Origin: JBAXGW01 sp037139195
GTDB lineage: Bacteria; Bacteroidota; Bacteroidia; Bacteroidales; JAHJDW01
Assembly: GCA_037139195.1 (NCBI GenBank)
Contig: JBAXGW010000040.1
Span: 1-40,386, forward strand
Reading direction: 5' to 3'
DNA: 40,386 nt
Positions 26,853 to 35,385 of the stretch are shown piece by piece. Positions within the stretch are counted from its first letter, which is position 1, and each line of letters starts with the position of its first letter. The translations under genes and the position numbers were made by a program. The notes under the pieces were generated by a model that saw nothing but the letters and a program-made list of their open reading frames with translations, had not been told where the DNA came from and made no database searches.

Positions 26853-28100
26853 ATGAATGATTTATTTGAAAAAACGATAACTTTCGGTCAATCCATACAT
26901 TTAATTCTCTTATCCTTAATTGCTTATGTTATAATACAAGTTATTTCGCATAGGAAAACAAATTTGCGTTCTAATGGGATACTTCTTTTTTTATTACTGC
27001 AATTTTTATTAATTATTTCTGTTTCTGCCTTAATGGCTTTTGAGCATATTCAAATTGCAAAATTTTTATTGTTTCTTTTCATCCCTCCCGTAGCATTTAT
27101 TGCACCTACTTGTTATCTGTATGTCAATTCACTAACAAATTATACATTTTATTTAAATAAAAAAATAGCAAAACACTTTATATTGCCAGTTTCTATTCTT
27201 TTTATTGGTTTTATAATCAATATGGTTTTTGTTTACTTTTATTATAGTAAACCAGGTGGGAATATTTTTGAAATTACTAAAGCGGTTTTAAAATATTTTA
27301 TGGTTCTAACAATGTACCTTTTAATTTTCCCTCAACTTATATTTTATTCTATATTATCATTTATCTCATACAAAAAGCATTTAAAAGAAATTCAACTTTA
27401 TTTTTCTAATTTAGAGGAAGTTAGATTGCAATGGCTTCGGTTTTTTATAATCGGTTTTTCATTGTTTGTTGTGTTTTATATTATTTCAAATTCTGATATT
27501 CTGTTTAATCAAACAATAAGAGATATTATTTATTACGGAGTAAAAATATTTTTTATCGCATTTATAGGTCTTTTTGGAGCAAAACAGGTTGATATTTATT
27601 CAAGATTTAGTAGTGAAGAAGATTTTGATTTAAGCAAGCCTTCAAATCAGCTGGATTTAAGTATAGATAACCTTGTTGAGCAAGATGTTGTGACGAATGA
27701 AAATCAAGAAATTGATAAAAAACCATCTGAATCTTTTTTCTCAAACGATATTAAAAAAGATGAGTTAAAAAATTCGTTAATCCAATTAATTGAGGTCAAA
27801 AAGCCCTATATAAAAGACTCACTTACAATTGAAGATTTGTCGACTGCTTTGAGCACAAATAAAAAGTATTTATCCTACATTATTAATGAATATTTTGATA
27901 AAAACTTCTATAATTTTATAAATGAATATAGAATAAATGATGCAATTAGTTTATTATCAGATCCTAAAAGCCAGTTTTATTCAATTGAAGGTATTGGAAA
28001 TTTAGTAGGATTTAAATCTAAATCATCATTTTATACTGCTTTTAAAAAAGTAACAGGAAAAACTCCGTTTGAATATAAACAAGATATTGGCAAAAAATGA
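26853..28100 (+). CDS. Membrane-anchored AraC-family transcriptional regulator
   Basis: The 415-residue protein has a hydrophobic N-terminal half (about residues 10-245) with six or seven predicted membrane segments. A charged linker rich in D, E and K (about 250-305) follows, and a C-terminal AraC-type helix-turn-helix domain (about 310-415): PYIKDSLTIEDLSTALSTNK, KYLSYIINEYFDKNFYNFIN, EYRINDAISLLSDPK and GFKSKSSFYTAFKKVTGKTP, the latter being the second helix-turn-helix. Such one-protein membrane sensor-regulators are frequent in Bacteroidota. The gene overlaps the next by ATGA (28097-28100), so the three genes here are translationally coupled. Its targets may be this operon and the divergent adhesin genes. 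The signal sensed is unknown. Confidence 0.85.
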   Translation: MNDLFEKTITFGQSIHLILLSLIAYVIIQVISHRKTNLRSNGILLFLLLQFLLIISVSALMAFEHIQIAKFLLFLFIPPVAFIAPTCYLYVNSLTNYTFYLNKKIAKHFILPVSILFIGFIINMVFVYFYYSKPGGNIFEITKAVLKYFMVLTMYLLIFPQLIFYSILSFISYKKHLKEIQLYFSNLEEVRLQWLRFFIIGFSLFVVFYIISNSDILFNQTIRDIIYYGVKIFFIAFIGLFGAKQVDIYSRFSSEEDFDLSKPSNQLDLSIDNLVEQDVVTNENQEIDKKPSESFFSNDIKKDELKNSLIQLIEVKKPYIKDSLTIEDLSTALSTNKKYLSYIINEYFDKNFYNFINEYRINDAISLLSDPKSQFYSIEGIGNLVGFKSKSSFYTAFKKVTGKTPFEYKQDIGKK

Positions 28101-29044
28101 AAAAATTACTCTTAATTTGCTTTATTTTTAATTTACAATGGCTAAATGCTCAAACCTCTGACGATGTTATCAATTTTCAAGTGATTAATTATCTGAACAA
28201 TCCTTTGTCATTGAATACTTATATCAATCCTGCTTATTCAGGATTTTTAGGGTTTAAAAAAGTTCAATATGTTTCGAGTTTTAATGCTTTCGATATTATA
28301 GATAATCCATATAACAATACTTTAACTTATGATCAAAATATTGGAAAGGGAAAGCGATTAGGAATTGGAGTTTGTGCAAATCATTTCAACTATCAATCAT
28401 TTTATATAGGAACTTTAGATTTAAATATGTCATATAAAATTATAAAATCTGATGTATTCAATTTTAGCTTTGGAATAACTCCTTTGTCATATAATTTTAG
28501 AAGAATTAACGGCAATTATTCATATCCCGACAATTACGACAGGATTTATGGTGCTATAAATTCAAATCCTGAATATAATAGTTGGCGAAGGATAAGCAGG
28601 CTTAATTATTTTGATTTTAAAGTGGGGATTTTAACTAATTATAAAAATGCGTTTTTTGGAGTTTCTACTTACAATATAAAAAAGAAATATCTTGTAAATG
28701 ACTCCTCATATAAGCCAGCAATAAAAGATAATCAATTTGAGGGAATTATTGGAGTTCAGCTAAATATCTCATCAAATTTATCCTTAACACCTGTTTTACA
28801 ATATCATTATAATTATAATCTATCTTCTATTTACACTTTATCTTTATTGGCTAATTATAAAGACATTGGCTATATTGGTATTGAGAGAAACAACAACAGC
28901 TTCGTTGCTTTAAAGGGAGGTATTAAACTATTTAAACGGTTTTATCTAAATATATCGGCTGGAACACAACTAAAAACAGACCCAATTTATGAACAACAAA
29001 TAGCAAAAATAAATTTCGGCATTAACTATCTGATAAACAAATGA
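28097..29044 (+). CDS. PorP/SprF family type IX secretion system membrane protein
   Basis: The 315-residue protein has a signal peptide (MKKLLLICFIFNLQWLNAQ) and then the PorP/SprF opening NPLSLNTYINPAYSGFLGFKKVQ, which matches the family pattern (xNxxxxNPAyAG). Alternating hydrophobic beta-strands follow, ending INFGINYLINK, as expected for a small outer-membrane barrel. SprF-type proteins work with type B CTD cargo; SprF is required for SprB export in Flavobacterium. It overlaps the regulator gene upstream and the lipoprotein gene downstream by four bases each, so production of the three is coupled. The probable cargo is the neighbouring lipoprotein with a CHU_C module or the two divergent adhesins; this is inference. 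Confidence 0.85.
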   Translation: MKKLLLICFIFNLQWLNAQTSDDVINFQVINYLNNPLSLNTYINPAYSGFLGFKKVQYVSSFNAFDIIDNPYNNTLTYDQNIGKGKRLGIGVCANHFNYQSFYIGTLDLNMSYKIIKSDVFNFSFGITPLSYNFRRINGNYSYPDNYDRIYGAINSNPEYNSWRRISRLNYFDFKVGILTNYKNAFFGVSTYNIKKKYLVNDSSYKPAIKDNQFEGIIGVQLNISSNLSLTPVLQYHYNYNLSSIYTLSLLANYKDIGYIGIERNNNSFVALKGGIKLFKRFYLNISAGTQLKTDPIYEQQIAKINFGINYLINK

Positions 29045-29415
29045 AAAAGATTCTAATAATAATTGCTCTATTTTCTTTATTTGGATGCAAAAAAGAACAA
29101 TATAAAGAAGCTAATGTTCCTGTTTATATCCCTTCTGTTTTCTCTCCTGATGGAGACGGAGTAAATGATTTTTTTGGACCTATATTTGATTATCAAGGGT
29201 TTCCTGTAGCTGAGTATAGAATGATGATTGAAACCACCGATAACTTTAAAATTTTTGAAACAAACAATTATAAAGATATGTGGACTGGAATTAATTTAAA
29301 AACAAAAATAGCTTATCCAGCAGGTGCTTATAAATTTCATATTTTTATTCGGTTTTCTGATAATGGAGAGTTCAAACATGATGGGAAGATTGATATTATT
29401 GATTTTCAACAATAA
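29041..29415 (+). CDS. Lipoprotein consisting mainly of a CHU_C (type B CTD-like) module
   Basis: The 124-residue protein has a lipoprotein signal peptide, MKKILIIIALFSLFGCKKEQ, with the lipidated cysteine at residue 16. Residues of about 27-124 are a type B C-terminal-domain-like module: YIPSVFSPDGDGVNDFFGP, a central strand region, MWTGINLKTKIAYPAGAYKFHIFI and DGKIDIIDF. In ordinary cargo this domain sits at the end of a long secreted protein; here it stands alone on a lipid anchor. The NRWG element and final TLLR of typical type B signals are lacking, so it may bind or mimic the signal and need not be exported by it. It overlaps the PorP/SprF gene by ATGA and its stop directly abuts that of the convergent helicase gene. 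Confidence 0.75.
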   Translation: MKKILIIIALFSLFGCKKEQYKEANVPVYIPSVFSPDGDGVNDFFGPIFDYQGFPVAEYRMMIETTDNFKIFETNNYKDMWTGINLKTKIAYPAGAYKFHIFIRFSDNGEFKHDGKIDIIDFQQ

Positions 29416-31656
29416 CTACACAGTTATTAATTTGAGTTTTTCCATATAAGCTCTAGCAAATCTTATGTCACTGTATGTATAATCAGCGGGCAAAGCTTCT
29501 TTGATGGGTATTGCGGCTAAAGTGTTTAATTGCTTAGAAGTATCAATTATTTTATTTAATTTTTCTTTCGAAACAAGCTCTTCTGGATTTAACTCTCCAC
29601 TCTGAATAAATGTAGCTAAATGATTTTCGATAGTTTGCTGTGTTAATCCACGCAACGCTGCAATTTCTTTTACACTTATACCTTCTTTATAAAGTTTATA
29701 GCTGTCTTTTTGAGTGCTTCCTTTTTCTAATTTTGGTTTTTTTTCTTTACTAATTTTTTCTACTTGAACTTTTTCACTTTTCGGAATTTCTATTTCTGTG
29801 CTCAATTTATTTTGTGTTTCTCGAGTTAAAGAAGTGCCTTTTATATTTGCTTCAATTAATGCTGCTGCCTTATACATCTGTTTTAGCTGCTCTTGAAAAG
29901 AAACTTCAAGGCGTGATAATTCTTTCAAATATTGTTTTGTCTTTTTCTCTTTGCTAACTAATTCTTTTTGGTCAATGATATTGCTGATAATATTTATTAG
30001 TTGAGGTTTGAAGTAGTCGCGAGCAGCAATGACCCGTTGCAAAATAAAATCTAAAGTATAATCTTGTTCAGTTATTTTAACTATTTGAGTGAGAAATTTA
30101 TCATAAGTAGGCTTTATCTCATTAAGATTCTCTTTTAATTTAATAGCCCATTCCAAATGTGTTTGCTTAATAGAGCGTTTTTCATCTTTGGAATAACTAT
30201 CAACATGAAATGCTAGAAACTTAGTTAAAGCATCTATATCAAAGCTATTTAAAATATAGTTTCTAATATATTTCGTCGATTCTTGTTTTGCGAGCTCAAG
30301 TAAATTTGTTTGTTTTGATTCGTTGGCAGAATAATCTAACACAATCACATCTGGACGAATGCTTTCGTAATTGATTTTTGAGGTTAGAACTAATCCATCT
30401 AAACTCCGTAATCGCGAAAGAGCTACATAAACTTGTCCTGGAGCAAATGCGGCCCCAATATCGATGATTGCTCTATCAAATGTCAATCCCTGACTTTTGT
30501 GAACCGTAATAGCCCATGCTAATTTTAAAGGGAAATGAGTGAAAGTTCCAATGGTTTTTTCCTCAATTTCATTGGTTTCTTCATTTAATTCAAAACGCAG
30601 GTTTTCCCATGTGTATTTTTCAACAAATATTGGCGTATCTTCTTCACACTTAACAGTTATATAATCGGTACCTAAGGAATCAACCACTCCAATTTTTCCA
30701 TTAAAAAACTTATGTTCGCCCGATGGATCGTTTTTAATGAACATCACTTGAGCTCCAAGTTTCAATTCAAGACGATTGTCTATTGGATAGCTGTATTCGC
30801 TAAATTCGCCCGAAATTGTTGCATCATAAAATGAAGAAGGAGTTTTAATTTCTTTTAAAAATTCTTCATTTAAAGATATTGCCTTATAATTATGGGTTGT
30901 AAGTGTTATATATTTTTCAGTTTCAGGTGCTTGGAAAAAGGGTTTGTAGTAATTATTCAAAAGTTCTACATCTTCTTTTGAAACTTTATTTTCTCTTAAA
31001 TTATTTAGCACTTTAAGAAAACGCTCATCACTCTGGCGGTAAACTTTGCCTAATTCAACGTAAACAGGTTTATCTTCTTGAAGTACTCGGGCATCAAAGA
31101 AATACATGCTTTTATAAAACTCTTTAAGCACTTGCCATTCATCATCTTTTGTTACAGGTGGCAGTTGGAGTAAATCTCCAATAAACAACATTTGCAAACC
31201 GCCAAATGGCAAATTGTATTTTCTTCTAACATGGCGAAGAAGCGTATCAACAGCGTCTAATAAATCTGCACGAAGCATACTCACCTCATCAATAATAACT
31301 AATTCAATCTGTCGAAGAAGACTGCGTTTATTATCACGCATTTGTAGATTCTTCATTAAGCTAGATGGATTGTTAATTCTAATATTTTGGTGTTGTTCTT
31401 GAGTAACCGAATTTGAAGGTACAAAGCAACCAAAAGGCAACTGAAAAAGAGAGTGCATTGTTACCCCACCTGCATTGATTGCCGCAATTCCTGTAGGCGC
31501 AACTACCACCGCTTTTTTATGAGTAATTTCAACAATTCTTTTTAGAAAAGTTGTTTTCCCTGTTCCAGCTTTGCCCGTAAGAAACACATGCTTATTCGTT
31601 TGATTAATAAACATTGCTGCAACCGATGCAGGCTCGAAATTATCGTGAGTTGTCAT
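29416..31656 (-). CDS. PIF1/RecD-like DNA helicase with C-terminal HTH domain
   Basis: The 746-residue protein is a superfamily 1B helicase. Walker A is GKAGTGKTT (residues 28-36), followed by APTGIAAINAGGVTMHSLF (motif Ia region), Walker B VIIDEVSML, GGLQMLFIGDLLQLPPV (motif III), and the motif V/VI region WAITVHKSQGLTFDRAIID...YVALSRLRSLDGL. Residues of about 480-640 are helical and charged. A C-terminal helix-turn-helix (YKLYKEGISVKEIAALRGLTQ..., about 650-700) matches the HTH_40-type module seen at the end of Bacteroidota helicases of this kind. PIF1 enzymes unwind DNA 5' to 3' and resolve G-quadruplexes or stalled forks. The gene is convergent with the lipoprotein gene with no base between the two stop codons. 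Confidence 0.9.
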   Translation of the reverse strand: MTTHDNFEPASVAAMFINQTNKHVFLTGKAGTGKTTFLKRIVEITHKKAVVVAPTGIAAINAGGVTMHSLFQLPFGCFVPSNSVTQEQHQNIRINNPSSLMKNLQMRDNKRSLLRQIELVIIDEVSMLRADLLDAVDTLLRHVRRKYNLPFGGLQMLFIGDLLQLPPVTKDDEWQVLKEFYKSMYFFDARVLQEDKPVYVELGKVYRQSDERFLKVLNNLRENKVSKEDVELLNNYYKPFFQAPETEKYITLTTHNYKAISLNEEFLKEIKTPSSFYDATISGEFSEYSYPIDNRLELKLGAQVMFIKNDPSGEHKFFNGKIGVVDSLGTDYITVKCEEDTPIFVEKYTWENLRFELNEETNEIEEKTIGTFTHFPLKLAWAITVHKSQGLTFDRAIIDIGAAFAPGQVYVALSRLRSLDGLVLTSKINYESIRPDVIVLDYSANESKQTNLLELAKQESTKYIRNYILNSFDIDALTKFLAFHVDSYSKDEKRSIKQTHLEWAIKLKENLNEIKPTYDKFLTQIVKITEQDYTLDFILQRVIAARDYFKPQLINIISNIIDQKELVSKEKKTKQYLKELSRLEVSFQEQLKQMYKAAALIEANIKGTSLTRETQNKLSTEIEIPKSEKVQVEKISKEKKPKLEKGSTQKDSYKLYKEGISVKEIAALRGLTQQTIENHLATFIQSGELNPEELVSKEKLNKIIDTSKQLNTLAAIPIKEALPADYTYSDIRFARAYMEKLKLITV

Positions 31657-31719
31657 TTTTGATTATTAAAGATAAACTTGTTAAAGTTTAAATAATATTA
31701 TGAATTTTAATTCTAATAT

Positions 31720-33660
31720 TTAATTATTATTCAGAGATTCTTTCCAATCACCTTTTTCCTTTAAAAGAGCTACTAATTCATTTACCGATTCTTCTTCGGA
31801 AATGTTTTTCTTAACTATTTTCCCTTTGTAATAAAGATTTATTTTCCCTTGACCTGCACCAACGTAACCATAATCAGCATCAGCCATTTCGCCTGGTCCA
31901 TTAACCATGCAGCCCATTATTGCTATTTTCAAGCCTTTTAGGTGAGATGTTTTTGCTTTTATTTCTCTAACAGTTGCTTCCATGTTATATGAAGTTCGCC
32001 CACAAGTAGGACAAGAAATATACTCAGTTCTAGTAATTCTTGTTCTTGTGGCTTGAAGAACCGAAAATGCTGTATTAATAATATCTCCACCCTTGTTTTG
32101 CATTTTAGATTTTAAATTCAAGAAAACGCCATCAGCAAAACCATCCACCATCAAACCTCCAATATCTGTTGCACTATCCAAAACAAATGTTTCAAAATGT
32201 TCATGCCAGTAATTTAATTGAACTACAACTGGAATGGTACATTTTAATTCATTTAACTGAATAAATGCCCGTCGCAAATCTGCCATTGCATGATGGTTTT
32301 CAGTTTTCAATAAAATAACAACTTTATGATCTTTATTTAATTCCAAAATAAAATCTTCTTCTAATCGAGCAGCATTCATTGAAATGAAATTAAGCACCTC
32401 TGAACGATTACTTGATTTAAGGTATTGATCTTTTTTAAATACGGGAAATACATTTTTTTCAAACTGTTCGGTTCTACTACCTGTGATTATTCCAATCTCT
32501 TTGGGGAAATTAAACGGAACTATTTTATTACTAAAATTTATATAATCAGCAGCTAAATCAGTTTTCCCCCACGTTTCATTTATTTTTATGTAGCCTATTG
32601 CTTCAATATCTTCATCGCGAATAATATTCTTATTAGTGAAGTCAACCATTACAATAGGAACTTGATTTCCTCCTATATTATGAACAGGGAGGCTGATTCG
32701 ACGTGAATATTGAAACGGATTATAATTTAATTTTTCAATTGATAAAATTTCATTATGCTCCATTCTATCCATGTAGCGATTTACAATAATTTTGGCAACC
32801 GGGATTTCATTTTCAGGAGCTTCGGTTAAAGAAACTCTTATTGTATCTCCAATTCCATCTTCTAGTAAGGCCCCAATTCCAATGGCAGAACGAATTCTTC
32901 CATCCATTCCTTCGCCAGCTTCTGTAACACCAAGGTGGAGTGGATAATTAAACCCATATTTTCTCATAGCACTTGCAAGTAAACGATAAGCCTGAACCAT
33001 AATTACTGGATTACTTGCTTTCATAGAAAGAATAATATTATGGTATTCTAATTCATTGCAAATAGCAATAAATTCAAGAGCAGAAGCTACCATGCCAGTA
33101 GGGGTATCCCCGTATTTACACATTATCCTTTCAGATAAAGAGCCGTGATTAACACCAATGCGCATTGCAGTATTATGTTTTTTGCAAATTTCAATTAAAG
33201 GAGTTATATTCTCTTTTATTTTTTTTACACCTGCTAGATGTTCTTCAAGAGTAAATGATGTTTTTCCAATATTTTTATCCGAAAAATTGCCCGGATTAAT
33301 TCTAACTTTTTCAACAATTGTTGCAGCTAATTCTGCAACTTTAGGGTTGAAATGAACATCAGCAATTAGAGGCAATCTATATCCACGTTTTTCGAGCTCT
33401 TGCTTTATTTGTTTTAAATTTTCAGCTTCAGCAATTGTTGGCGTAGTAATTCTAACAAATTCGCTTCCTGCATTGAACATTCTCATAGCTTGCTCAACAG
33501 TAGCCATTGTATCAAGGGTATTAGTATTGGTCATTGATTGAATGCGAATTGGGTTATTCCCTCCAACAGGAATTTTTCCAACATAAACTTCACGAGTTTC
33601 GAAGCGAGAGTATGAAGTTAAACTGTTGCAATATAGTGGTAAATCTGAAAAATCGAACAT
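31720..33660 (-). CDS. ispG: 4-hydroxy-3-methylbut-2-enyl diphosphate synthase, long form
   Basis: IspG (GcpE) makes HMBPP from MEcPP in the MEP isoprenoid pathway and needs a [4Fe-4S] cluster. The 646-residue protein is the long type with an insertion of about 250 residues between the TIM-barrel (SMTNTNT, MRIGVNHGSLSERIM, HLGVTEAGEG) and the iron-sulfur domain. The cluster ligands are in CPTCGRTSYN and IMGCMVNGPGEMADADYGYVG. The insertion is the feature of plant, Chlamydia and Bacteroidota enzymes. The frame is open 24 more codons upstream to 33732, but the promoter box at 33675-33682 lies in that stretch, so the ATG at 33660 (MFDFSDLPLYC) is used, placing it about 8 nt after the expected transcript start. 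The helicase gene follows 63 nt downstream. Confidence 0.95.
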   Translation of the reverse strand: MFDFSDLPLYCNSLTSYSRFETREVYVGKIPVGGNNPIRIQSMTNTNTLDTMATVEQAMRMFNAGSEFVRITTPTIAEAENLKQIKQELEKRGYRLPLIADVHFNPKVAELAATIVEKVRINPGNFSDKNIGKTSFTLEEHLAGVKKIKENITPLIEICKKHNTAMRIGVNHGSLSERIMCKYGDTPTGMVASALEFIAICNELEYHNIILSMKASNPVIMVQAYRLLASAMRKYGFNYPLHLGVTEAGEGMDGRIRSAIGIGALLEDGIGDTIRVSLTEAPENEIPVAKIIVNRYMDRMEHNEILSIEKLNYNPFQYSRRISLPVHNIGGNQVPIVMVDFTNKNIIRDEDIEAIGYIKINETWGKTDLAADYINFSNKIVPFNFPKEIGIITGSRTEQFEKNVFPVFKKDQYLKSSNRSEVLNFISMNAARLEEDFILELNKDHKVVILLKTENHHAMADLRRAFIQLNELKCTIPVVVQLNYWHEHFETFVLDSATDIGGLMVDGFADGVFLNLKSKMQNKGGDIINTAFSVLQATRTRITRTEYISCPTCGRTSYNMEATVREIKAKTSHLKGLKIAIMGCMVNGPGEMADADYGYVGAGQGKINLYYKGKIVKKNISEEESVNELVALLKEKGDWKESLNNN

Positions 33661-33674
33661 TTTGAATTTTCTTT

Positions 33675-33705
33675 CAAACCTACATAAATTTTCCCAATCT
33701 CGCAA
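33675..33705 (-). promoter_or_regulatory. Promoter of ispG
   Basis: On the minus strand, TTG (33705-33703) and TAGGTTTG (33682-33675) are 20 nt apart, a full consensus match. The transcript start would be about 33668. Confidence 0.7.
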
Positions 33706-33765
33706 CGACGATTTAAAAAATATCGTATTCATTTTAATTTTATTAGTTTTACTGCCATTTTAACC

Positions 33766-33826
33766 GCAAGGAACGAAAAGCTAATCGAAAAAAGTTGCTA
33801 ATTCCAAAACCCTTTTCGTTCCTTGC
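33766..33826. terminator. Long inverted repeat between the ssb genes and ispG, likely terminator
   Basis: GCAAGGAACGAAAAG (33766-33780) is the exact reverse complement of CTTTTCGTTCCTTGC (33812-33826), giving a 15-bp stem with a 31-nt loop. It begins 9 nt after the 3' end of the short SSB gene on the minus strand. The T-tract (33831-33836) follows it on the plus strand; the minus-strand side has only a weak TTAAAA tract, so termination on the minus strand is less certain than the structure itself. Confidence 0.6.
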
Positions 33827-33834
33827 AGTGTTTT

Positions 33835-34194
33835 TTATACTGCAACAGACTCATCTTTCTTTATAGCAGGTAAAATTTCAAATGAAAAAGCTTGTATTTC
33901 TGTAATATAATGTTTCTTGCCTTCCTTGTCATCCCAGGTTCTATTTACAATTTTCCCTACTATACCTAGACGTACTCCTTTTTTTATTTGTTCCGAAGCT
34001 AATTCAGCAGCTTTGTTCCATAAAACAATGTTGTGCCAGGTTGTATCGCTAACCCATTCACCTGCTTTATTTTGATACCTTTCGCTAGTTGCAATCGAAA
34101 ATCGAGCTACTTTTGCGTTTGTTTTTAAAGTTGTTACTTCTGCGTCTTTTCCTACGAATCCAATTAATTCTACTTTGTTTACTGATGTTTCCAT
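33835..34194 (-). CDS. Short single-stranded DNA-binding protein (SSB), copy 2
   Basis: The 119-residue protein is an SSB-type OB-fold: VNKVELIGFVGKDAEVTTLKTNAKVARFSIAT, WHNIVLWNKAAELASEQIKKG and YITEIQAFSFEI. It ends ILPAIKKDESVAV and lacks the flexible linker and acidic tip (DDDIPF type) by which housekeeping SSBs (about 150-180 residues) recruit other proteins. It is about half identical by eye to the neighbouring copy and lies 54 nt downstream, so they are tandem duplicates and probably one operon. It is likely an accessory SSB; a replicative SSB should exist elsewhere. Confidence 0.88.
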   Translation of the reverse strand: METSVNKVELIGFVGKDAEVTTLKTNAKVARFSIATSERYQNKAGEWVSDTTWHNIVLWNKAAELASEQIKKGVRLGIVGKIVNRTWDDKEGKKHYITEIQAFSFEILPAIKKDESVAV

Positions 34195-34248
34195 GATAAT
34201 TTATTTTTTAATATTATTTATTAAGTTATTTGATTATTGATAATTATT

Positions 34249-34587
34249 TTAATTTATGGCTTTTGATGTTGCAAATGATAAGCCTTGAATTTCTGTTACA
34301 TACTGCTTTTTGCCATTTTTATCAGTATAACTTCTTGAAATCATTTTCCCTTGAATATAAATATTCGAGCCTTTTTTAATCTGTTCTTGCACCATTTCCG
34401 CATTTTTATTCCACATTACAATTGTATGCCATGTAGTTTCTTTTATCCAAATGCCTGCTTTATTCTTATAATTTTCTGTTGTTGCAAGTGCAATACGTGC
34501 TACTTTGCTATTATTTTGTAATGAAATTACTTCTGGGTCTTTACCCACGAATCCGTTTAATTCTACTTTGTTTAAAGTTGTTTTCAT
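34249..34587 (-). CDS. Short single-stranded DNA-binding protein (SSB), copy 1
   Basis: The 112-residue protein has the SSB OB-fold: LNKVELNGFVGKDPEVISLQ, WHTIVMWNKNAEMVQEQIKKG, SNIYIQGKMISRSYTDKNGKK and YVTEIQGLSFA, ending right after the fold at TSKAIN. There is no acidic C-terminal tip. It is the first of two tandem SSB paralogues on the minus strand. Bacteroidota often have several SSB-like genes, some plasmid- or conjugation-linked, but no mobile-element gene is seen here. Four helically phased decamers lie about 100 bp upstream and could be control sites. Confidence 0.88.
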   Translation of the reverse strand: MKTTLNKVELNGFVGKDPEVISLQNNSKVARIALATTENYKNKAGIWIKETTWHTIVMWNKNAEMVQEQIKKGSNIYIQGKMISRSYTDKNGKKQYVTEIQGLSFATSKAIN

Positions 34588-34939
34588 ACGATTAAATTTT
34601 TATTGATTAATGATTTTTTTAGTTCGATAAATTTGATGAGGCAAAGTAACGAGCAAAAAAATACCTGATTCGGTTATTAAATATTTACAATCGGATGTAG
34701 TCGTTTGTAAGCGTTTGTTGTCGGATATAACTTTGATAATATTGAGATGTAATAATGCTAATAAAAACTCAAATAATAATATTGAAAATATTTTATGTAA
34801 AAAAGGGGCGCTTGATACCTAGAAACATTAATTAAAAAATATATTAGAGTTAATTTTCCCATTCGATAATAAATCAGAAAAATTTTTTCATAAAAAAATT
34901 TAGTCTTATATTTACGAACTTAATCGTATTATTGAAAAT
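34588..34939. other. Divergent intergenic region with phased decamers
   Basis: The 352-bp spacer between the ssb pair and the lipoprotein gene has no credible ORF. Its main structure is four consecutive 10-nt near-repeats at 34691-34730 (TCGGATGTAG, TCGTTTGTAA, GCGTTTGTTG, TCGGATATAA), with a weaker TCGGTTATTA at 34670. TATATTTA at 34907-34914 is a one-mismatch -7 box for the lipoprotein gene; no -33 element is clear. Confidence 0.5.
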
Positions 34940-35383
34940 ATGAAAAACAGGGTATATCTTTATCTATTTATGATTTCATTGGTTTTTGTTTTAGGATGCA
35001 AAAAACAAACTCAGAATAGAATACTAGGAAAGTGGGAACGTGTTATGCTAAATACAGACCAAAGTCAAAATTATGGACACAGAAATCTTATCTCAGAAAG
35101 ATGGGATTTTAGAGATTTTAAATATGTATATCTTATTAAAACATTAAGCGGTCAAGTAGGGGCTCTTCCAGGAACTCATTTAGACTCATTGCCAATTATT
35201 CAAGAAGACAGAAGGCAATACGAGATTATTAAAAAGAAAAAGATTAATATTATCAATGAAAAAAGTGGTGAAATATGGGAATTAAGGGTTGACCAATTAG
35301 ATAATGGTATACTTAAAATGACTCATATTGAAAATGGAATTATTGGAAATACCTATGATTTCTATCGTTCCGAGGAAAATTAA
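34940..35383 (+). CDS. Hypothetical lipoprotein, possibly lipocalin-like
   Basis: The 147-residue protein has a lipoprotein signal peptide, MKNRVYLYLFMISLVFVLGCKKQ, with the lipid-attachment cysteine at residue 20. The mature part starts ILGKWERVML, an opening seen in small lipocalin-like lipoproteins of Bacteroidota, and is rich in predicted beta-strands (KYVYLIKTLSG, EIWELRVDQLDNGILKMTHIE). I do not recognise a specific family. It lies 2 nt before radA and is probably cotranscribed with it, which looks incidental to DNA repair. Confidence 0.7.
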   Translation: MKNRVYLYLFMISLVFVLGCKKQTQNRILGKWERVMLNTDQSQNYGHRNLISERWDFRDFKYVYLIKTLSGQVGALPGTHLDSLPIIQEDRRQYEIIKKKKINIINEKSGEIWELRVDQLDNGILKMTHIENGIIGNTYDFYRSEEN

Positions 35384-35385
35384 AA

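Noticed and set aside
33661..33732. Upstream extension of ispG by 24 codons
   Set aside because: It runs across the promoter box TAGGTTTG and has no family similarity.
33835..34587. Tandem SSB genes as a sign of a prophage or plasmid insertion
   Set aside because: No integrase, transposase, capsid, relaxase or tRNA-associated repeat is seen, and flanking genes are housekeeping.
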